Assembly: GCF_027886475.1 (NCBI RefSeq)
Contig: NZ_CP115670.1
Location: 1,116,001-1,180,000, forward strand
DNA: 64,000 bases
From: Corynebacterium sp. SCR221107
GTDB taxonomy: Bacteria; Actinomycetota; Actinomycetes; Mycobacteriales; Mycobacteriaceae
Direction of reading: 5' to 3'
Shown: positions 55,311 to 62,924 of the stretch, in pieces
How positions within the stretch are numbered: the stretch's first letter is position 1
Layout of the letters: each line of letters begins with the position of its first letter
Notes under the pieces: generated by a model
Database searches by the model: none
Told to the model about the DNA's origin: nothing
The model's input: the letters and a program-made list of their open reading frames with translations, nothing else
Program-made: the position numbers and the translations under genes

Positions 55311-56426
55311 ATGCTTGATCTCACCACCTGCCCGATTGATCTGACAGCGGCGCTTGTCGACATCGAAAGCCCATCCCATTTCGAGAACGCCATCGCAGAT
55401 GAGGTGGAGCAGGCGTTGAGCACCCTGCGCGATCGGCTTGCCGGTACCTGTCCGATCACCGTCGACCGCCACGGCAATACCATCGTCGCGCGCACCCACC
55501 GCGGCATTGGCTCCCGCGTCATCTTGGCCGGGCACATCGATACCGTTCCCATCGCGGACAACGTACCTTCCTCTCGCGGGCTCGACTCCCAAGGCCGGGA
55601 CACTCTTTTCGGCTGCGGCACCGTGGACATGAAGTCCGGCATGGCCGTGTATCTGCACGCCTTTGCCACCCTGGTCGCGGACCCAGCACTCGCCCACGAT
55701 CTCACCGTCGTCGCCTATGAGGGAGAGGAGGTCGCCTCGGTCTACAACGGCCTGCGCATGGTTGCCGAGGCCCACCCCGACTGGCTCGAGGGCGATGTCG
55801 CGCTTCTCGGCGAGCCATCCGGGGCCATGATCGAGGCCGGCTGCCAGGGCACCATCCGCCTGAAGGTCACCGCCCATGGGCTGCGCGCACATTCGGCGCG
55901 CAGCTGGCTTGGGGACAACGCCGCCCACAAGCTGGCGCCCGTGATGATGCGGATCGCCGGTTACCAGGCTCAGGAAATCGAGGTCGATGGCTGCCTTTAT
56001 CACGAAGGCCTCAACATTGTGCATCTCGAGGCTGGGGTCGCCACCAACACCATCCCCGACGAGGCCTGGATGTTTGTCAACTACCGTTTCGCCCCGCACC
56101 GCAGCGTCGACGAGGCACTTGCCCACATGCTTGAGGTCATGGACCTGCCCGACGGTGTGGACTATGTCATCGACGACGCCTGCCCCGGCGCGCGTCCGGG
56201 CCTTGACCGCCCGGTGGTCGCCACCCTCATCGAGGCAACAGGCGGGCAGTTCCGTGCCAAGTACGGCTGGACGGACGTGGCCCGTTTTTCCGAGCTGGGC
56301 ATCCCCGCCGTCAACTTCGGCCCTGGTGATCCGGCCTTTTGTCACAAGAAGGACGAGCAGTGCCCAGTGGAGATGATCACGGAGGTTTCCCACGTTCTGC
56401 GCGCCTATCTGTGCGCCGGGGCTTAA
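55311..56426 (+). CDS. dapE: Succinyl-diaminopimelate desuccinylase DapE
   Basis: A zinc-dependent M20 peptidase-like enzyme that removes succinate to give LL-DAP. 371 residues. Metal-site motifs: GHIDTVP, GCGTVDMKSGMAVYL and VAYEGEEVAS; the dimerisation domain sits between about 180 and 290. The ATG follows TAGAGT by 8 bases without a Shine-Dalgarno. It is divergent from the second dapD. Confidence 0.95.
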   Translation: MLDLTTCPIDLTAALVDIESPSHFENAIADEVEQALSTLRDRLAGTCPITVDRHGNTIVARTHRGIGSRVILAGHIDTVPIADNVPSSRGLDSQGRDTLFGCGTVDMKSGMAVYLHAFATLVADPALAHDLTVVAYEGEEVASVYNGLRMVAEAHPDWLEGDVALLGEPSGAMIEAGCQGTIRLKVTAHGLRAHSARSWLGDNAAHKLAPVMMRIAGYQAQEIEVDGCLYHEGLNIVHLEAGVATNTIPDEAWMFVNYRFAPHRSVDEALAHMLEVMDLPDGVDYVIDDACPGARPGLDRPVVATLIEATGGQFRAKYGWTDVARFSELGIPAVNFGPGDPAFCHKKDEQCPVEMITEVSHVLRAYLCAGA

Positions 56427-56435
56427 GGAACGCGA

Positions 56436-56448
56436 GACGTCGGCAAGC
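56436..56448 (-). repeat. Dispersed GCTTGCCGACG element
   Basis: On the - strand GCTTGCCGACGTC preceded by TTTTC. It lies 10 bases after the dapE stop. Confidence 0.55.
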
Positions 56449-56514
56449 GAAAACCGCCGCGCCGTAGAAGACTAGAAGCGTAAGAGATCACACGAAGCAA
56501 AAGGAACCATCGAC

Positions 56515-57336
56515 GTGGCCCCACGCATAACCCCCAACGAACACGCTAAGCGCATGCTGCGCGGACCGGTACTGATCCGCAAGAGCGAGCAGCAGCAAGA
56601 ATCCACCTATGACCAGCGCCTGCTCGAGCTCACCGCCGATCATGACTGGATGCATGCCGACCCCTGGCGCGTACTGCGGATCCAAAGCGAGTTCGTCACC
56701 GGCTTCGACGCGCTGGCGGGAATCCCACCCGCGGTCACCGTCTTCGGCTCCGCGCGTATCGCGGAAGGTCAGCCCTACTACGAGCTGGGCTGCGAGGTAG
56801 GACGCAAGCTTGCCGACGCCGACTACGCCGTTATCACCGGCGGCGGGCCAGGGCTCATGGAGGCCGCCAACCGCGGCGCCTTCGAGGCCGGGGGCCTGTC
56901 GATCGGCCTCGGCATCGAACTGCCGCACGAGCAAGGCCTCAACGACTACGTCGACCTAGGCCTGAACTTCCGCTATTTCTTTGCCCGCAAAACCATGTTC
57001 TTGAAGTACTCGCAGGCCTTTGTGTGTCTGCCAGGCGGGATGGGCACCCTCGACGAGCTATTTGAGATTTTGTGCATGGTGCAAACCGGCAAGGTCACCA
57101 ACTTCCCGATCGTGCTCATGGGCACCGAGTTTTGGGCGGGCATGGCCGAATGGCTGCGTGAACGGCTGGTGGCCGAGGGCATGGTCGACGCGAAGGACAT
57201 GGGGCTTTTCTTGTGCACGGATTCCGTCGACGAGGCGGTGGCACACATCAAGGAAGCACACCGGGAAATCACCAAGACCCTCCAAGAAAAGCAAGCGGTG
57301 GCGCACCTGCGTCCGAGCCGCTGGGCAAAGAAGTAG
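56515..57336 (+). CDS. LOG family protein (nucleotide phosphoribohydrolase fold)
   Basis: 273 residues of the TIGR00730/LOG Rossmann family. The signature GGGPGLMEAANRGA and PGGMGTLDELFE (glycine-rich, catalytic Arg/Glu area) are intact. In plants and some actinobacteria such enzymes release cytokinin bases from their nucleotides; in most bacteria they act as AMP or nucleotide phosphoribohydrolases. GTG start 56515 follows AAGGAA. The folP2 start is 3 bases after its stop. Confidence 0.9.
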   Translation: MAPRITPNEHAKRMLRGPVLIRKSEQQQESTYDQRLLELTADHDWMHADPWRVLRIQSEFVTGFDALAGIPPAVTVFGSARIAEGQPYYELGCEVGRKLADADYAVITGGGPGLMEAANRGAFEAGGLSIGLGIELPHEQGLNDYVDLGLNFRYFFARKTMFLKYSQAFVCLPGGMGTLDELFEILCMVQTGKVTNFPIVLMGTEFWAGMAEWLRERLVAEGMVDAKDMGLFLCTDSVDEAVAHIKEAHREITKTLQEKQAVAHLRPSRWAKK

Positions 57337-57339
57337 CAA

Positions 57340-58197
57340 ATGGTTCATTCCCAATTCCTTGGCCCCGACGGGCTGGCCGTGGTCATGGCCATTATCAACA
57401 CCACCCCGGACTCCTTCTACGACCAAGGAGCCACCAGGAACTTCGATGACGCCTTGGCACGCGCAGAGTCGGTGATCGCCCAAGGGGCGCGGATCGTGGA
57501 CATCGGCGGGGTCAAGGCCGGGCCGGGCGAATACGTCTCGCCCCAAGCGGAGCGCGACCGGGTGGTACCGCTGATCGCCGCGGTCCACCAGCGTTTTCCA
57601 GACATAACGATCTCGGTGGACACCTGGCGCAGCTCGGTAGCAGATGAAGCGATCGCCGCGGGTGCCACGCTCGTCAACGACACCTGGGCCGGGCACGATC
57701 CGGAGCTGTCGGCGGTGGCCGGCCAGCACGGCGTGGGGTACGTGTGCTCGCACACCGGCGGGGTGATCCCGCGCACCAGGCCGTATCGGGTGCATTTTGA
57801 CGACGTGGTCGCGGACGTGATTAGGGAAACCACCGAGCAAGCCGAGCGTGCGGTCAGCCGCGGGGTACCTGAGGACATGATCTTCATCGATCCCACCCAT
57901 GACTTCGGGAAAAATACCTTCCACGGATTGGAGCTGCTGCGCCGCATCGACGAGATCGTGGCCACCGGCTGGCCGGTGCTCATGGCGCTGTCGAACAAGG
58001 ATTTCGTGGGCGAGACCCTCAACCGGGAAGTCAAGCAGCGCGTGGCCGGAACCCTCGCCGCCACCGCCTGGTCTGCCCAGCACGGGGTGGCTGCCTTCCG
58101 GGCGCATGAGGTGGCCGAGACCGTCGACGTCATCCGCATGACCGCTGCGATCAAGGGTGAGGTGGCTCCGCTGGTGACCACGAGGGGACTGGCATGA
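57340..58197 (+). CDS. folP2: Dihydropteroate synthase-like protein FolP2
   Basis: 285 residues, TIM-barrel pterin-binding fold: MAIINTTPDSFYDQGATRN at the start, TISVDTWRSSVADEAI, ATLVNDTWAGHD, and PVLMALSNKDFVGETL. The position before gpgS matches the mycobacterial folP2 gene, whose product is homologous to but probably not a functional dihydropteroate synthase; another copy is expected in the folate cluster. Overlaps gpgS by 4 bases. Confidence 0.9.
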   Translation: MVHSQFLGPDGLAVVMAIINTTPDSFYDQGATRNFDDALARAESVIAQGARIVDIGGVKAGPGEYVSPQAERDRVVPLIAAVHQRFPDITISVDTWRSSVADEAIAAGATLVNDTWAGHDPELSAVAGQHGVGYVCSHTGGVIPRTRPYRVHFDDVVADVIRETTEQAERAVSRGVPEDMIFIDPTHDFGKNTFHGLELLRRIDEIVATGWPVLMALSNKDFVGETLNREVKQRVAGTLAATAWSAQHGVAAFRAHEVAETVDVIRMTAAIKGEVAPLVTTRGLA

Positions 58198-58955
58198 CCC
58201 CGACGGTGTCAGTGATCATCCCGGCACTTAATGAGCAGGACACGGTGGCCTCCGTCGTCGACAGCGTGCTGGCGGGTCCGCGGCCGGTAGAGGAGATCCT
58301 CGTCATCGATGCTGACTCCCGCGACGACACCGCCGCGCGCGCGAGATCTGCTGGCGCGCGAGTGCTGAACTGGCGTGAGATCCTTCCCGCGCTGGGCCCA
58401 ATCCCCGGCAAGGGGGAGTCACTGTGGCGGGGTGTGGCGGCCGCTCGAGGCGAGCTCGTGGTTTTCATGGACGCCGATCTCGTCGACCCGGACCCGAGCA
58501 TCGTGTCCCGCTTGGTCGCCCCCTTTGAGGAGGGGCCGGGCACCAAGCTGGTGAAGGCCAGCTACCGCCGCGGCTTCCACGGGGCTGCGACCGGCGGGGG
58601 TCGAGTCACGGAGTTGGCGGCCAAGCCTTTGCTGCGTGCCTTCTTCCCCGAGCTGGGCTTCGTGGATCAACCCCTGGCAGGCGAGTATGCCATCCGCCGC
58701 GAGCAGGCCGTGCGCGTGCCCTTCGTCGCCGGCTACGGCGTTGAAATGGGATTGCTTATCGACGTCTATAGCGAGCACGGCGCCCAGGCGATCACGCAGG
58801 TGCCACTGCCGGATCGAGTACACCGTAACCGACCGCTGAGCGAGTTGGGGCCCATGGCCGAGGTAGTGGCGGCCACCGTCTTCGATCGCGCCGGGGTGAC
58901 AACCGAACTTAGTATCACCCAGCGTCCGTCGCTGCGCAGCCTCGGCTATGGTTAA
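58194..58955 (+). CDS. gpgS: Glucosyl-3-phosphoglycerate synthase GpgS
   Basis: A GT-A fold glycosyltransferase (253 residues) making glucosyl-3-phosphoglycerate, first step to the polymethylated methylglucose lipopolysaccharide precursors in mycobacteria and relatives. It begins PTVSVIIPALNEQDTVASVV; DADLVDPD is the metal-binding DxD-type motif; HRNRPLSELG lies near the C-terminus. Coupled to folP2 by ATGA. Neighbour order equals mycobacteria. Confidence 0.93.
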   Translation: MTPTVSVIIPALNEQDTVASVVDSVLAGPRPVEEILVIDADSRDDTAARARSAGARVLNWREILPALGPIPGKGESLWRGVAAARGELVVFMDADLVDPDPSIVSRLVAPFEEGPGTKLVKASYRRGFHGAATGGGRVTELAAKPLLRAFFPELGFVDQPLAGEYAIRREQAVRVPFVAGYGVEMGLLIDVYSEHGAQAITQVPLPDRVHRNRPLSELGPMAEVVAATVFDRAGVTTELSITQRPSLRSLGYG

Positions 58956-58988
58956 TAAGGACAAGTTGAGAAAGGTTGAAGTGGGGTT

Positions 58989-59300
58989 ATGGCTTCGTGG
59001 ATTTTGCTGATCGTGGTCTTGGTAGTGCTGATCGTGCTTCTGACGGCTGTGTTCTCCACCGCCTTCGGCCGTGGAGAAGCAACCGAGCCGCTTCCACCCA
59101 CCGCACAGCTAAACGAGGAAAACCTAGCAGCAATTGAGGAAGGTAACCTCTGGGACGTCTCCTTTGACGTGGTGCCTCGCGGCTACAACCAAGCCCAGGT
59201 TGATGCTGTCGTCGAGTACCTCTACGACCAGCTGCAGCTGGCTCGACGGGCGCTCGAGGAAACCGGCGCCCCGGCTCAAGAACGCACGCTCCATGAGTGA
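58989..59300 (+). CDS. Membrane protein with DivIVA-like domain
   Basis: 103 residues: one N-terminal membrane segment (WILLIVVLVVLIVLLTAVFSTAF), a polar linker, then the DivIVA-type start FDVVPRGYNQAQVDAVVEYL. In M. tuberculosis a protein of this size and pattern follows gpgS. Likely linked to cell-envelope growth, but the role is unproven. ATG at 58989 has a weak purine-rich site upstream (AAAGGTTGAAGTGG). Confidence 0.88.
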   Translation: MASWILLIVVLVVLIVLLTAVFSTAFGRGEATEPLPPTAQLNEENLAAIEEGNLWDVSFDVVPRGYNQAQVDAVVEYLYDQLQLARRALEETGAPAQERTLHE

Positions 59301-59436
59301 CCAACTTGGCGAAGTTCGCCGGCTACCTCGGGGGTGAGATGAGGGTACACTGGGGTTAATTGGTTGCGTTTTATGCGATCAAGCTGGTTTTCGCCAGCGT
59401 TTACTTCTCACTTTTTAGGAACATGGTGATCTCGCA

Positions 59437-59604
59437 TGGCAGCAATGAAGCCCCGCACAGGAAATGGTCCAATGGAGGCGGTCATCGAGTCCCGCAAGAT
59501 CGTTATGAGGATCCCTACCGACGGTGGCGGACGCCTCGTGATCGAGCTCAATAAGGAAGAGGCCGCTGAGCTTGGGGCCTTGTTGACCGAGGTTTCCCAA
59601 TAGG
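59437..59604 (+). CDS. DUF3117 small conserved protein (55 aa)
   Basis: 55 codons encoding MAAMKPRTGNGPMEAVIESR, then KIVMRIPTDGGGRLVIELN and KEEAAELGALLTEVSQ. The family is almost invariant among Mycobacteriales and found at this locus between gpgS and glgA; function unknown. No strong ribosome binding site is seen before the ATG (TTAGGAACATGG at -20). Confidence 0.95.
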
Positions 59605-59624
59605 GGATTGCCCACCCATGCTGC

Positions 59625-59646
59625 GCCCGCTCGTGCGGGCGTTTTG
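59625..59646 (+). terminator. Terminator after DUF3117 gene
   Basis: CGCCCGC, loop TCGT, GCGGGCG and TTTT. Confidence 0.9.
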
Positions 59647-59709
59647 CGCTTTTAGGCACTAGTATTTTATTCGTTCATCACCATGCACTGTAAAGGAATA
59701 CGCCCACGC

Positions 59710-60576
59710 ATGTTGTCTCACGTCGTTGATCTTCTCGCCGACCCCATCGATCTCAGCCCGCTGCACGGGGAAGATGATTTCACCCGTTTAGTTTCTGAGT
59801 CCGGTCACAGCTATGATGTGGCCCGCCAAGGCTACGTCACCCTCGCAGGTGGCGCGGGGCTTCGTTATGGTGGCGATGATTCGGACATGATCAATGATCG
59901 CGAGACCTTCCTGAGCCGGGGGCACTACGCGCCTTTTGTTGAGGCCGTCACCCATGCCGTATCCCAGGTCATGGACGAGGGTGGGGTGCCCGATGACGCC
60001 GAACCTGCGATCTGCGAGGTCGGCGCCGGTACCGGCTACTACCTGTCCCACATGCTCGACTCCATCGATGGCTCCCGCGGCATCGGGCTGGATGTGTCCA
60101 TCCCGGCTGCAAAGAAGCTGGCTCGCTGCCACCCGCGTGTGGGTGCCGTGGTTGCCGATGCGTGGGCTAAACTGCCCATCCGCGATGCGTCATTGGACGC
60201 CATCGCCGTGGTCTTTGCACCGCGAAACGCCAGCGAGTTTGCCCGGGTATTGGCACCGGGTGGTCAGGTTGTCGTCCTTACCGCAGACACTGGCCACCTG
60301 GACGAGCTGCGCGAGCCGCTTGGCATCATCGGGGTAGAAAAGGGCAAGGTGACGCGCATGATCGAGCAGGCGCGCGATCATCTCGTGCCCGTGGGGCCCT
60401 CGGAGCCGGTGCAGTTTACAATGCAGCTGGACCAGGACTCGATTGCCACGCAGATCGGCATGAGCCCTTCGGCGCGACACATCCATCCCGATGTGCTCGC
60501 CGAGCGCATCGCCACCCTGCCTTCGACCATGGAGGTCACCGCGCGGGCGATGATCACCCGCTTTCAGAAGGCCTAG
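59710..60576 (+). CDS. RlmA-like rRNA (guanine-N1) methyltransferase
   Basis: 288 residues resembling RlmA-type 23S rRNA guanine methyltransferases: SAM-binding motif ICEVGAGTGYYLSHML, motif IV region LDAIAVVFAPRNASEFARVLAPGGQ. In RlmA a four-Cys zinc finger lies at the N-terminus (CPxC...CxxxH); here the equivalent is DPIDLSPL...SESGHSYD, without those Cys, so the zinc site is absent. ATG at 59710 (MLSHVVDLL) is chosen by alignment; an ATG at 59683 is upstream. Its stop overlaps the GH32 stop. Confidence 0.85.
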   Translation: MLSHVVDLLADPIDLSPLHGEDDFTRLVSESGHSYDVARQGYVTLAGGAGLRYGGDDSDMINDRETFLSRGHYAPFVEAVTHAVSQVMDEGGVPDDAEPAICEVGAGTGYYLSHMLDSIDGSRGIGLDVSIPAAKKLARCHPRVGAVVADAWAKLPIRDASLDAIAVVFAPRNASEFARVLAPGGQVVVLTADTGHLDELREPLGIIGVEKGKVTRMIEQARDHLVPVGPSEPVQFTMQLDQDSIATQIGMSPSARHIHPDVLAERIATLPSTMEVTARAMITRFQKA

Positions 60577-62027
60577 CGCACCCGCGGCTCGGGCTCCCCG
60601 AAGCGGGCGGCATCGGGGAAGAGGCTGTCCTCGCGGATGAGGGTAGTTCCGGCCGATGCAGTGACGGCGAATTGCTCGCACTGCCCTTGGAAGTAGACGC
60701 GACTGGCCATGGCCACCTGGCCGCCATCGGCAAACACCTCCACTGTGGAGCCGTCGACAATGATGGTTACGGCATCGGTATCGGCCTCATTCAAGGGGGC
60801 AGTGGCAACCTTGTCACCTGCGTGATGGAGGTTCATCGAGCGGTCCAGCTCCAGCTGATCCCCACGGTGGGTGATGGTTGCTGCGACCTGGCCGGTGGAA
60901 TCAACAAGCTCGATTTGCAGGGACTCGCCCGTGGGCACTTCACCCATGCCCACCCACATGCAGGCGGCATCCGAATGCGCGATGGCCGTGGGGATGCCTG
61001 CGACCGGGGTCTGATACAGCAGGCCACCCTCCAAAGTCACACGCCGCGGCAGTGAGAGGCAGTTGGCCCAATCTTCTGCACGGAAGGACTCGTGGTTGGT
61101 TTCCTCATCCAAGCGTCCAATACCATTGAGCAGGCCAAATATGGTGGCCGCATCGTAGCGGTGGGTTGGATCGATGGCGTGGTCGGGGCGGTTAGTGTTG
61201 CGCGGGCGGGTGAAGTCGTGGCCGTAGTCGACTCGCGTAAACGGGGTGCGCACCTGAAACTCAGTGCCCACCAACGACCCGACCAGATATCCAGTGACGT
61301 CAATATCCTCGCGCTCAAGGGTGATGAACAAGATGTCGTAGATCTCGCCATCGACCTGGTCGCGCAGGCGGATGATGCGCGGTGCCACCAGGCGGCGATC
61401 CTCAATCCCGGTTTCCCCGCTGATGACTAGCTCGCCGAGAACCGACCACTGGCGCCCGTCGTGGGACTGTGCGATGACAAGCTGTGGGGAGGCCGAATCG
61501 CCGGTGACCGCGAGCATGATCCAGCCCTCGTGCCCATCGTCGCGGGCCTCGTCGATCTTCCAATCCGGCACCACACACGGCGAGCGGAAACGCCGGAAAG
61601 CTGTGCCGTTAGGGTCTACCGCACCGTCGGCGAGCAAAGCGCCTAGCCGGTGGACGTGCGGGTCGAGGCTGGCTCCTTCGTCGTTGACCTCCTCCGTGGT
61701 GGCATCGAGATCGTCGATGATGGCCATGTGGATTTCGGCGGTGTCCGGCTTCACCGAGGTGAAGTACAAAGTGACGTCGTTGCCAACCGCGGTGACTGCA
61801 CCCGCCCGCAACTTAGTCTCATCGCCTTCCGGTGCAAGGACGTCATCGCAGACCTCCCAATGAAACGGAGTGCCGTGTGAGACCTGGTGAGCCCAGCGCG
61901 CGCCCGCATGGGGTGTGGGGCGAAATTGGTGGAAGATATGCCAGCTATAACCGTCATACAGGGCTCCTGCAGGGGCATCGAGGATGCCTTTTTCGGGGGT
62001 GACGTGGAGTTCCGGGCGCAAAGTCAT
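60573..62027 (-). CDS. GH32-family protein with altered catalytic motifs
   Basis: 484 residues of the GH32 (invertase/fructosidase) five-bladed propeller plus C-terminal beta-sandwich. The fold pattern is clear (LHVTPEKGILDAPAGALYDG at the start; SRVYFQG near the end). The three catalytic motifs are changed: NDPNG becomes DAPAG (nucleophile Asp to Ala), RDP becomes RSP (FRSPCVVP), and ECPD becomes VAPR (RLVAPRII). It is probably not a normal fructosidase; binding or a new activity is possible. It starts 39 bases after the acetolactate decarboxylase stop, so they form an operon. Confidence 0.85.
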   Translation of the reverse strand: MTLRPELHVTPEKGILDAPAGALYDGYSWHIFHQFRPTPHAGARWAHQVSHGTPFHWEVCDDVLAPEGDETKLRAGAVTAVGNDVTLYFTSVKPDTAEIHMAIIDDLDATTEEVNDEGASLDPHVHRLGALLADGAVDPNGTAFRRFRSPCVVPDWKIDEARDDGHEGWIMLAVTGDSASPQLVIAQSHDGRQWSVLGELVISGETGIEDRRLVAPRIIRLRDQVDGEIYDILFITLEREDIDVTGYLVGSLVGTEFQVRTPFTRVDYGHDFTRPRNTNRPDHAIDPTHRYDAATIFGLLNGIGRLDEETNHESFRAEDWANCLSLPRRVTLEGGLLYQTPVAGIPTAIAHSDAACMWVGMGEVPTGESLQIELVDSTGQVAATITHRGDQLELDRSMNLHHAGDKVATAPLNEADTDAVTIIVDGSTVEVFADGGQVAMASRVYFQGQCEQFAVTASAGTTLIREDSLFPDAARFGEPEPRVR

Positions 62028-62066
62028 GGAATGTTCTACCTCAAGTTTTCAACCGTGTGCGGGGCG

Positions 62067-62807
62067 TTAGCTTTTCACTTCGGTGGCATGGATCTGCCGG
62101 TCAAGATCCTCGGGGGCGAGCTGAGCGCGGGAGAAATCATGGCTCAACGGCAGCCGCAGCGCGAGGTCGGTGCCAGGACAGACCTCGACCGTACCCTCGG
62201 TGAGCACGAAATCGAGCACATGCCCGCCGCTGGTGCGCGAGTCGTCGATGAAATGAACGTGGCAGCCGGGCACCCCGATGCCCTTTTCGTACACCGGGGT
62301 ACGAAAACCGGCGATGACGCCTGTGACTTCGTGGAAATGTAACTCCGCGTCGTCACCGGTGGCTTCCATCATGGGACGGTAGGGGCGCTGCTGCTTGGTG
62401 ACGGTGCGTACCGTGATCTCCTCGAAGGAACCCGTGATACGCACCGCGTACATGTAGTTTTCACTCGGCAGCAGGCTGGAAATGAACTCCGACAGCTCCG
62501 AGCGACGCAGGTTATGCGGAGCGGCGGCTACTATGCGGGGTACGAAATTGGTGGCCACGGCAAAAGGGGAGCGCTGATCCAGCTGGGCGACACTCGCGGT
62601 CCCGTCGCCGCGGACTTGGTAGGCCACGCCGTCGATGATGATCATCTCACCATCAAGTGCATCGAAGGTGCCGATGCCGAAATTGCCGTGTCCTAGAATC
62701 TCGCCGACGGAGATCTCCCCGTCATAAATGCCGTCCAGCAAGGCGGTCATGAGAGAGCTTTGAAAAATGGTGTGTCTTTCGATTGCTAAAACATGATCCT
62801 CGTTCAT
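62067..62807 (-). CDS. budA: Alpha-acetolactate decarboxylase
   Basis: Converts acetolactate to acetoin, draining pyruvate overflow and branched-chain precursor. 246 residues. Metal site: the Glu in the region GHGNFGIGTFDALDGEM and the His triad in GVPGCHVHFIDDSRTSGGHV. ATG at 62807 gives the normal family length; it lies 8 bases after TATTCT without a ribosome binding site, and the frame reaches 62912 only through a nonconserved stretch. Followed by the GH32-like gene. Confidence 0.93.
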   Translation of the reverse strand: MNEDHVLAIERHTIFQSSLMTALLDGIYDGEISVGEILGHGNFGIGTFDALDGEMIIIDGVAYQVRGDGTASVAQLDQRSPFAVATNFVPRIVAAAPHNLRRSELSEFISSLLPSENYMYAVRITGSFEEITVRTVTKQQRPYRPMMEATGDDAELHFHEVTGVIAGFRTPVYEKGIGVPGCHVHFIDDSRTSGGHVLDFVLTEGTVEVCPGTDLALRLPLSHDFSRAQLAPEDLDRQIHATEVKS

Positions 62808-62866
62808 GTTCGCCCAGAATAGTCGCGGATGAACTTTCCTGCTTGAAGACCCCGCCTTAGGTGGGA

Positions 62867-62902
62867 AATCCCAACCCCGCCTTAATCGTCTGCGGGATTG
62901 GG
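62867..62902. terminator. Hairpin between glgA and budA
   Basis: CCCAACCCCGC (62870-62880) pairs with GCGGGATTGGG (62892-62902) with one mismatch; likely glgA terminator on the - strand. Confidence 0.6.
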
Positions 62903-62924
62903 AGGTTTTCATTAAGTCGTGGGA

